Shown here in pieces: positions 28,301-40,300 of a DNA stretch of 64,000 bases. This DNA is from Osmia lignaria lignaria (Eukaryota; Arthropoda; Insecta; Hymenoptera; Megachilidae), in contig NC_135033.1 in NCBI RefSeq assembly GCF_051020975.1, forward strand, positions 7,405,501 through 7,469,500, in the 5' to 3' direction. Under the pieces are notes generated by a model. It ran no database searches, had not been told where the DNA came from, and saw only the letters and a list, made by a program, of their open reading frames with translations. How positions within the stretch are numbered: position 1 is the first letter of the stretch; the number at the start of each line of letters is the position of its first letter. Position numbers and translations under genes: made by a program.

Positions 28301-31300
28301 CTGACCCTGCGGAACGGACTTTTAATCCCTTAACACGGCTACGCGCACGAAGATTTTGCATAAGAAAGAAATAGGATTGCCCTGCCCCTGTTCGAAGGTG
28401 ACGAGCCGTTTTCCGTCTTCTTTTGCACATGGAAAATGTGCTTCTTAGCGAGCTGCTGTTCCATCCTCTTGCGCATAGGGACACGTGAGAAATGTTTCAC
28501 CTTAAGCAACAAAAAATAAAATGCAAAGTGCTTTTGTTAACGGTGATCTCCTTCATTCTTTAGAGAAGTGTAAGTCTGGAAGTGTTTAAAGCATTACATG
28601 ATGCAATGTAATATGTTTATTGCATTACATTGTTGCTAAAAATAAGCTGTAAACTTTAGTAGCTTTTATATTTATTAATATGTTGATTGTTGCAGTAGAA
28701 ATGGATATACAGTGTGGTAAAATATTCTTTTAAAATTTTATTTATTTATTTAGTGAAATGAAATTGTTTTTATTTCATATTTCTTACTTCTATACTAAAT
28801 TTTATAATATTTGGTAACTAAAATTCATATTATTTTTTTTCTAAATTACTTTTATTATTAAAATCTTGAAATTTAAAATTTTGGAAATTCCTGTTTCCCC
28901 TATATCACTATTTTCCCTGGGGAAGCCTACTTTGCTCGGTACTGTACACTTTTTTGATTCTGTTAAGTAAATCTACCCCCTCATTTATAACAGAAGTAGG
29001 TATTACCCATCAATGAGATTATGGAGTAAGCAGATTTAAAATAAAAGAATCGTATAGTTGAAAGATTTTTGTAAAAAGGAAAAATCCTAAAGGAAAACTG
29101 ACGAGTATAATGCTAACTTTCGAATGGGGAAAAGTTTTGTGGTTTGACACAAGACCAGTTAACAAATCCTATTAAAAATACGTCCAACTAAAAGTCGAGA
29201 GGATGGCAATACTCTCAATTCCGCCTTATATCTATATTTATAAGAACCTTAGAACATTAAGGCTCCGAGTGGCTATTATGAATGTACAATGAAGCACTGC
29301 AACTCCAGCTGAAGATAATTAAAAAGGGAGACGGAGTTCGGAAATTCGACTTGTGTTTCAATTTCCTTTCTGTCCTTCTAATCTGCTCTTCTTAAATGCG
29401 CTAAGACGACATCAAAAGAAACGACTTAACTTCAGTTTTCCATAAAAACACTTATCGAAAATACAGATCTTAATAAATGTTTCATTATGCATTCAAAGCT
29501 GAGCAAATATAATCCATCATCTAAAAATAATAATAATATTGCTATCTGACATTTTTTATGATTAGTAACATAAAAAAATATTTTTTGATTAAATTAGAAA
29601 ATAGATAAGCTGACCCAGAAAAATAATAACACAGTGCCTCAGATAATACTTCAGGGAATACTATAAAATTTACAAAATTTATTAATATTAATAATTTATC
29701 GTGGATCTGCGTCCACAGTGAATGTGCTAATAGAATATGTACACAAATATTTTCTCACGCGTTTTCCATGTTCCTAATTTCACCTAAACCCGGTGCAAGT
29801 GCGAAGAAATTTCAGCTGTGATTACAGAAAGGACCAAGGGGCACCCATCGATGACATCACCTGCCCTGTTGCGAGCCTGAAAGAGGAGAAAGATAAATCG
29901 AAAACAGGATGCAGGCAGAGGCGTGGATTTTCGCCAGAGGCCGATGTAGTGGCAAATACATACACACACACATATATACACACACGTAAACGTCGATACA
30001 CAAGGGAAAACGTGGCTCGAGATACAGCGGAAAGAGAAAGAGCGAAGATGAGGGGATCAGTGTATACCTACACGCATGAGAGTACACACGGGAGTTAATG
30101 CCACTTATACATCGTTGCCACCTTCAGGGATTATCCTACGGGGATATTTTTGATCGTGCAATAATCCTAATACGATTTACACAGCTCGTGCTCCCAGGGA
30201 CGCACCCATTATTCGCAAACACCTATAACCTGCACCTGACTGCTATCGCCACGTTAACGTCTTACCTTTTGAAAAGAAGATTTTTAATTAAATTACCTAT
30301 TTATTGAAAAGTCTAACCCTCGAACATCGGAGTCTGGATCAATCGAGACTTAAACTTATGAAACATACACGAGAAAAAATTCTAACTTTAATTCAAGTTT
30401 GTGGGACTGCAGGATATTGAGATATGTAAGAAATTGTTTTGGAAGGTATTTATTCTAAGGGGGTAGAGCTACCCCTTAAAATTTGTTGAGTTTTATAAAT
30501 ACATGTTGAGATTGAGAGACTCTCCGTGTAAATTAAAACTATACCTAATTTTTAAGTAACAAAAATCATTTTTCTTCAATAAAGACATAGGCACGTCAGA
30601 TAAAAATCTCAATCAATAATCTATAAGAAAATTAAAAAAATATATCTATATACTTTTATATATTTGGTCCCTTTTAAATAAGACTTCTACATCCGTCCCT
30701 GTGCGCACCTACCTTCTAAATAACATACGAAACACGAAATCCTATCTACTGCTATTTGCCGATTAGTTATAGATTAAAAGATTAAAGCAATGGCTAATCG
30801 ATCGTAGGATGAGTAGAACGAAGTGAAATGGCATTCAACGGTTGTCAGCTGCTTGGATAAAGATAAGTGTCGGGAGCCTTCTTCCTCCGCGTCTTCTTCT
30901 TCGTCTTGTTCCTCTCCATGAACGTGGTCGAAGATTAAGCCGGCAGCCGGTGGTCGGTGACCCATGAAGATAGCCAGCCGTATATTCCTAAAGCCGTCGA
31001 TCGGTTCGTCGTCCATGCGCCTCTCGTAAGCCATGACTTTTTTATCAACCCCTTTGGTGCGCTGTATCGTTAGCTTTCGGATTTCCAATGCGTCGTTCAT
31101 TGCACTTTGAGCTGTATATTAAGGAATCGCGTTCGTGATAATGCATCCGACGACGTTGCCAGAGAAAAGAGGAAGGTGATATCCAGATACAAACGTTCTA
31201 TCCTCATCCTTCGATTTACGTGGTTAGAAATTTTGAAAGTGGTATACGTGAAAGAAAATAATATTTTCAATATTTTTAGAAGAATTTGTGTCACCTGGAT

Positions 31301-34300
31301 TACGTGATTTTATCATTCTTTTATTAGATAACAAACGAGGTAAAAGAATATAAGCTATTATTTCAAGAAATGGTTTAAGTCAAATTTTAAGTCAAAAGGG
31401 TCGTAAATCAATTTAAAAAAAAAAATATTAAGTCATAATAAATAATGTTTTTAATACTTTTAAATTATAACATTAATATTACCAGTATTCTTAAATTTTA
31501 TATCATAAACAGATATTACAATGACCATTTAATTATATCCTTTGTTGATTACGTATGGTAATACCCAAATTAAATCATGAATCATTTTCCTTTTTATATG
31601 AATTAATTTTGTTGCATGCATCTTGGATTAAAACGATAAACAATAATACAGACAAAAATAAGATATGGTAACACTTAATATAACGTAATAAATATCAAAA
31701 AGTAGATTAAATGAAAGTGTGAAATTCCACTTGGAATATCTTTGACCTCGTTTTTGAAATTCTGATAAGTTTTAGATAGCTATCAGTAACAAGTCTTACG
31801 CTACTGATACGTCACCTTTTTCACGCAGAAACAAACTTATCAAGGCGTTAAGTAATTTTTATGAATAATAATAATTAGCATGTAAAAATGCCCTCTGTAT
31901 ATTTTTAAATTCACTCTTATGAATTATTTATTAGAATATTTACAATTTCTTTCACTGCTCATTTATACAATATTTAATAACATTTAATTAAAAATATTTT
32001 AGATTATTTTTAATTTTCATAAATTATAATTTATGAAAACAATTATAATTAATAGAAATTGTTTTCATATTTCATTAAAATTATTATATAAAAGCGTCAT
32101 AGCTGATGAAATGTTCATGCTTTTTAATATAAATCTTTGTTTAATGACAAATATTACATAATTTTATAGTTACATATATCCGATAGTTGGTGATTAATGA
32201 TTACGTGTTTCCATAATCAAGCGTTCTTATACATAGATGTACATTAATTTGCATGTGCATATAATTTCCGCTTACTGCATATTTAGTACTATTTAACACA
32301 GCTTATTTAATTTCTGCGTACATATTTGTTAGCTTATTTAGTTCCGCGTTAGCTTTAACAAACGAACTACAGTTTTGTTTCTATTTTCATAGAACCTAAA
32401 GAAGATTAAATTTCAGTTTTCAACAAATACAAACTGGTTCAGCTTGTTGCAGTATTATTTTATTAAAAGAGATTAACATAAATTAGTTAATCCTAAAATG
32501 GTGCTTACGGGGTCAAGTATGATGCAGGCCTAAGAAATGTATATTAGAATGCTTTAACTAAAATTACACATTCGAAATTTTAAATGAAAGCAATATAAAA
32601 GTATATAATTATAAACTACTATTGCGTAATCGCATAAAAATTAGGTTTCTGAACATGACATCCGTGTTTCCTTGTAAATAATTATTTTCCCTTACAATTT
32701 GGACTTGACCATAGAAAAGAAAGTGGCTAAATATCCTCTAACTCCTTCTAATGATAAATCTTATCCTTCTCAAACAAGGAAACACGAATGATCATCATAC
32801 CAAACTACAAATACTTGTCTACCTATCTATGTTTTTACGAACGTACGTTCATGATAATTTTATAACACACCTCTATGTACAATGCACACATACGTTGTCT
32901 TGCACACAGCATCACGGAAGTGCGCTTTTAATCCTCGAGCTAAAAATCAATAGCGTGGCCCCTCGATGGCTAAAACCTCCCCAGGGATAAGCTCGCGCTG
33001 GGACCGTAGTTAAATAAATCCTGGATCAAAGGATAAATCCTACCTCCGCTCTCTTTTTTCATACACACACTACCTTTTCCCCTCTCTTCGCCACGTCCCT
33101 CCTTCGGTTGCATTCCCTTTTCCCTTCTCTATATTCTGCCACGCGGATTATTTCCAAGATCGTAAATTATGAATCTTAACCAGGTCGAGCTAGGGAAATT
33201 ATTTCCTTTCTCCCTTTTCTGTTCGACCGGGTACGAACTCGGCTAAGCAGGAAGATCGAGATTTGTGGCGATCCCTTATTCGACGGAATTAAGATCGTGT
33301 TCCAACTTTTTTATTTCATCGGCCTAGTTTCTTTTTTTTTTTTTTTTTTTTTATTTCGTCTCTCTTTGTGTTACTTTCGTCATTCTCATTATTATTTTCC
33401 CTTCTTTTTCCTTACTGTTGGAAGCGACAGTATATACACGTATACTTCATTTGTTCGGGTATGTCGTAGTGAGAGCCTTAATCTCAGATTATTTCGACCT
33501 GTTTCGAGGATCAAGGATTAATTCGAGAACGAGTTGGCTTATTCCTGGCCTGGCGAATGTATTACTGTTTTATATTGGTCGCAAGTAAAATACTTGTCAA
33601 TATCATGGAAATTTGTTACCGTTCAGAAGAGTTAATTGTTTATATTGTTCCAGCGAAACATTCTTCGTTATGCTCAATTTGTTTTATTCGTAATTTGATT
33701 TCGAACAATATTCAAGGGAAGAATTATTCATTATTCGTCAATTTTGTAGTTTAATGGATTGGGTAAAGTTTAACCTTTTCTGTACTAATGTTGACTGTAA
33801 GGGGGTCATCTGTACTAAATCGACCACTTTCAACCTTGATATCATGGATTATGTTCCAAATGGAATACATATGAAAATGCAGTCTTTTAAATTTTTGCAA
33901 TGATTGCCTATTTTTGGAAATTTTTATTTTGGAAACCATTTGTAGATTTTATTTTAATTATTTTTTTATTTTAATCTAGAAAGACTAATCTATTAAAACT
34001 GGAATAACGTTGGAAATTATAAATAAATTTTTACTTTGTAAAATTTTTCGTATTAAGAGCAGATAGTTCATAATTTTACTAAAAATAAATAAGGTATTTT
34101 GTAGAATTGTTAAAAAATTGAATGATATAGGTTTCTTGGATTCAACTAAGCTTCCTCAAAGGGAATTTGAATGTAGAGGAGAAACAGCGGATCGCAGGAC
34201 TCGGCGTAGGTTTTTAAGGATAAGCGAATCCTTAAGTCAGCAGGAAAGTATAAAGGAAACCGAAAAGCTGCGGTAGCTGGCTGCTTGGGTATCCTGTTTG

Positions 34301-37300
34301 GATTAAAGTGGGACGGCTCTTCGTAACAAAGTTCTATACCACAAACGCAAGTTATGATCCTAAGTCTGGTCCAAGAGTAATGAAACTACAGTAGATCCAT
34401 GACCATCCACATTTTCGATCACCTTAAATCTTAGAGTTATTAACAACATATAGATGTTTGTTATAATCTTCTCCTATTTGCAGACAGAATATTTATAGAA
34501 CATTACCTATTTCATAACTACAGTAATTAAAATCATCGTGAAAGTGTTAAATACATCATCAAAAAGCTCCACAAGGAGAGTACACTTGCTGGAACAAATA
34601 AATACCTTTAATGAACCCAAATCTTCACTAATGAGCTATTAACATCCACAGCCTTCCTAAAGTGATTCAGATATAACGATTCGTTGCAAAATTTTGGTTA
34701 TAAAATTAAAAAAAGAGATGTTTAATTTCTTAATACGGAAATCAAATGACGCTTCCGAGTCACTCCATAATCCAATAAGTAATATCATAAGTTATTCCAA
34801 AAGTAGGTTATCAATTTTTGCAAACTTTTCGTATCTTTTATTTGATATTTATGGTATTTGCAAGCTGTCAAAGGAATGGCTCTAATAAAACTTTGATTTC
34901 ACCCAAAAATCGAAAATTTATTTCTACAGCTAATACTGTTTGATTACTATTGATTTTTGTTATCAAAATTCTGTGATGAATAGACACTTTGCATGTACCA
35001 TTAAGAGTTTCAGTATAAGTTTTTACCCTGTTCTATGTATGCTAAGCAAATTAATTCAACCACCTGCGACGATCACCAGGACCTTGTAATGTTATGTCAC
35101 CCTGATAACACCTTGTATGTACATTCCCTCCGGATCGTCGTTGGTTGCATGCAAATGCATACAGGATGTCCCATAATACATGTATAATACATATATATAT
35201 CAAATCTACTTCGTGTATTTGAAAGTTTTTCAACATGGAATGACGTATGATCAGTATGAGAAATTTAATATAGTCAAATAAGGGGTACAAATTAGTGATG
35301 CCCATTTTTTCAAATTGAAAAATTATTTTTACAAAGCCATAGTAACTTTAACTATTAAAATAATCGGTATTGTTATTGGTAGGATTTCGAATTCAAAACA
35401 GAAAAGGGGTGGAAAAATATTCAAATCTGCAATAGTAATTACGAAGGCACCGAATTAATTTTCACACCTAATAAATGTATAATGTTATAATAAAACGTAT
35501 TATGCTAATTGTGTGAGGTGTTGAATTGAAAGCGTAAATACCGAAATTTTAGCTTTTATAATTTTAATAATTGATATTAATTTAAGTTTAAGTTTTGAGT
35601 TTTGATAATTCTGATATCAATATTAATTTACTTTTTCTGTATTTAATTTGCTTTTATTTCCATTTTCTCTACTATTTTCTTAATATTCTGAAAGTTTTTA
35701 TTTGGATTTTAATAAGCTCAACCACTACTTTTCAATAGGTATTATTAATTAATTTGCCAAATTAAATTTTCAAAATGGTTTTTTTAATTATTGTAATAAT
35801 ACAGTGCCATTCAAAGTTTGTCCTCTCCTTTTTATTTAATTATATAAAATTTGAAATATCAGTCTCACCCCCTCCCCCCAAAGTATGTACTCAATTACCT
35901 GAAATATATTATTGATTAGTATCCTTCATTGCTAAAGTGTTAAAGTATAATGTGTTCAATTGAGACTCGTAAGTGATAATGCCAGTAATTGGTTGACACC
36001 ATTCCTGGTCGGTTCTTTACGCTATCCCATGGGAATGTAGGTAAGGCTGTCGTGTGACCTCTCTATCCCAGGAGAGCAGGAACGTAAGGAAGATCTAACA
36101 AGGACTTACAACCTTGATAAATTGTGCCAAAGACCTTCGAAAATCTCAAAGTCGTTAATTACTATACAAAAGAGTGGGCCTCTTATTTATCATAAAAATT
36201 GTAATACTTTCATTTGCATCTCGATACTGATTTTCCTTGTTCTTAAGAAACTGGCATTATCTAGTTAAAATTCCTCTTCCCAAAAATTTTGAAATAAATG
36301 GGTATTGTAATAATACTGATTTAATAAATGTATCACGAAATTGGGTTAAATAGGTTTTAACGATTATCAAAGAGGGAATTTGTGATAATTTCAACTGATT
36401 GAACGTTCCTTTTGTTATTTTTGTTATAGCATCACTGAATTATTTCATAAACCATCTATATAAGTATTTTCGATTAGTATACTAAATAATATACTGTGTT
36501 TATTATATCCGTCCGAAATTCATTATTATTTAAAAAATAAATATAATTTGTTTACTCAAATATTATAAAAAAGCTTGCCTCTAAATTTTAAATTTTAAAG
36601 ACACTTGTATTACCAACTTGTTCTTTTCATTTCACGTTATATCATTTATTAAAACGAGCACATTTCGCTTCAAACAAATCATTATAACCAATTAAATTAA
36701 TATTAACACTTCCACCACTAAACTAATATAGAATTATAAATCTAACAATTAATTTTTTATTATAATACTTTAATTTGTAATGTCAAATTATTACTGTAAT
36801 ATTACTATCATTTAACTGTCTTACTTACTTATTTTTTGGAGAAATCAGTAAACAAATTAGATAATGAAATTAGACAACTTGTTCGTGTTATGAATTCAAC
36901 AGTCTCTCCGTTAATCTTGGATTAAATAATCCCTAAGATTACGTAATCGAGGCGTTTCATTCGCTAAAGTCACTTTAAGGATTAGTAGACCTAAGTCTTA
37001 AACGACAGGATTGTAAAATTCAGGAGATTATTTGGAGCTGGATTAAACGTGAGATAGAAACAGAGCAGTTGAATTTAACATAAACGTACAGTGAACGAAA
37101 AAGGTATTGGCACACCTATTGTTTAAAAGAAACAAATATTATATTATAATACGTTATACTAATACTGTTTTTAACCTTTTGAAAATGAAACACTTCTTAG
37201 CTTTCATTTTTTTTTCTTTTTTGAATTGTTCAGTTATGTGAAATTCATAGTATCAGTCACCAAGAACCAACATGACAGCGAATATGATGAATTAAAAGAA

Positions 37301-40300
37301 ATATCATGTTTCCTCCAATTATTCAACAATGAATATTGGTCATTGATTGCTTCCGAAGTATTTATCACGTTAAGGAATAAAAAGGAAGGCAATGCAGAGA
37401 TAAACAGAAGGATTGAACTGTGCGTAAAGCACATGTGTAAGGATAGGACGCACTGCAATCCTGTTATCCTGATTGCCAGGGTCCTACAAAAGCCCTTATT
37501 TGGGTCAGGAATCAGTTCCAGATCTGGAACACGTCTAACACCTACTGGTCCCTTCTGCTGTCCTGTACGCAAAAATAAGACGGCAGGTGTCAAACAAAGG
37601 ACCTCATTTGCATATTTTCGGACTAAAAAGGATATTTGTAATCTCTGGAACGTCGAACAGCTGACTAAGGCGAGAACAGTTCAGACAGGATACTTCCCTA
37701 CAGATTATACGCTCCTAATACAAGGGACGTTTGATAGGCCTACAAATCAGAGCTGAAAATTGTTTGATTAACCCTCTTAAAATAGTAGTTTTTTATTTTA
37801 AATTTACTCTTCAAGTTAGTACAACCGGCATTCAAGAAACGCAAACAATATTTTATTATAGATTTATTAGAATCTTTTCAGTTTAAAAAATTTATTATGA
37901 TAAACATTTATTTTTTAGAGCTTCCAGAATTTAGGAAATTGATTATAATAAATTTGTATTCGTTATTAATAAATATACTCAGATCTGCTACAAATTTTTA
38001 GATATTACTCCGGACAAAATTAACAATTTTGTACAAAATTTTCTTCCATTTAAAAGTTAAAATTATTTTGCAGTATTAGCACTTTACTTATCGGCAGATT
38101 ATCCGATTAGGCTTTCCGATACCATCGGTTGCTGACAGAAAACCAATTAATGAACTTTTGATTATTATTGAGTACTATATTATTGATTATATAACTCATC
38201 ATCAGTTGAAATAATGAATATTAGATGTGCTATAATTAAAAGCAAATTGAAAGTAAAGTCTATACATTTTAATTTTTGCTGTGATTATAAGGTTGGTTTT
38301 CATAAATATATGTCTAATTTTGCATCATTTTAGAATCCTTCTTAGGCTTAATCACAATAATATGACATTGACAATAATTAAAATTTAACTTTGTACCGTT
38401 TGTTATTTTCATTTCGTAAATTTTATACCATTTAGAGTGGTTGTATCTCCTCCCCTATATTGCCATTTTTATTATTATCCCTCGGATGGCTGATTTCTAT
38501 CACAAAGATAATTGAAATTTTTAGTTTTTATATTCCGTATTACTTTTATTTTCTAGCTTTTACACCCTTGGATATGTACGTTTCGTACATAGGTCTTGCA
38601 TACAATTGACCCACCTATATCATTCGAGGATGAAAATAATCAATAGTTCAATCATATATAATAAAAAATCATCAGTTCCATAGAAGCTTCAGAAGCAGAA
38701 AATCTGGGTAGCGTGTCAAATAGGGAGGTATTTGGGAAGGTAAAAAAGGGTAGGAAGTGACCCTTGAGCATCAGGATCGCAGAAGAAGGATCGCAGGACG
38801 AATGTATTCGTGTTCCCCCATAGCTATGCTGGGAAGTCTAAAAATCCATAAGGATCAGGCCTTCATATCCTGCAATACCAATGTAGCCACCATATACTTT
38901 CCTCTTTCCTGCGATCCTGGTGTCTATGTTCACTCTTTATCCCGATTCCCGTATTAAAGACGAGTCGAATCTCTGGGCAAATCCATTTAACAGACACGGA
39001 TCGGATCGTCCTACCGTATTCCAGGAAAATCGCACTGTCTTCAAGGCATAAAAGCTTAAATTCCAATTGGTTGTCTTTTTCTCCTCGTACGACGCAACAG
39101 GCTGAGAGATAAAGCTCCGAGAAGGATCTCCTCGTGTTCGTAATTCTCACCTACTTTCTGTTATCCTGACCCAAGAAACTCGTTGTAATAATTTGTCGAG
39201 AAGTAACCGAGCTCTCTTCAGGAACGTAACTACCATTCCCAGTTACTCATATTTCTAAATATGCTTTGAATAAAAATGTATTAATTAAGCACCATGTTGC
39301 TTATTGACCATCGTCCAAACTATACTGGGTTATTATTGACCTGTGTCTTAAGTGATACAGAAAGAAAAAATAATCACCATTAACTGAGTCATGGAGAAAA
39401 TTCAAATATTACACAAAGATATTTCCAGTAGCCTAATAGAAGAATGTTGTGATAGGCTGTATAATCCGTCCAACGAGACGAGTCTGGATATGTTTACTAA
39501 TTCACGCGCTCGACGTAGGGCCAGAGCTCAGTTGCTTCCAGTTCTTCAAACGTTTCGGTCGAGGTTTGTGTACTGTGAGCCAGGCCTGCTACGAGCACGT
39601 GAATTTGTAAGTATACATTTACTGTCTTGAATTATTATTATTGAAATTTTTAACAATACGTAGTTGCTATCTAGTCCATCATGTAACAATATTAATTCTT
39701 TCAAACGTGTATTTATTTAGAGTACAAGAGAGAACAGTCTACTACTAGATTGTAGCAGAGAAAATCACTGATTTCTTAATGAAGTTTTTTAAATAAATTA
39801 ATACGAAAATAAAATTTTCTTTTTAATAAACAAAGTTAGATAGTTAGGGCAACGCGTATTCAGGTTATACGATCCATGGATTTATCGTCGTAGTACGAGT
39901 GCGAGGTTTTAGACTCTCTAATCCTAAGATTCGTTTCAGGGACAAAATGGCGAGATTATACAAACCCCAGATTATTTAATCCAGGATTAAGATTATGGTC
40001 AGAGTGGTGAGCCTCCGCAAATGTGTCCTCGCATTTTTCTTCCATGAGATGAGAAAGGAGGGAGATAAAATCCATATGGGACGTCGTGAATTAATGCACC
40101 AAGGAAGATTGTTATAAAGAGAGTCTTTTATTAATATTTCAGATTTAACTGGAAAACGTATAAACTAGGAAAGAAACACACCAAATAGCTTTTTATAATA
40201 TTCGGGAGAAACTTTTCCAGGAGTAAAATCATCCCTTAAGATAATTTGAAATACAATGACCCGAAATAATATCTGGATATCACAATATTTAAATAATTAT

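Noticed and set aside
30459..30480. Small inverted repeat GGGGTA-GAGC-TACCCC
   Set aside because: Short stem, no target duplication or flanking element seen.
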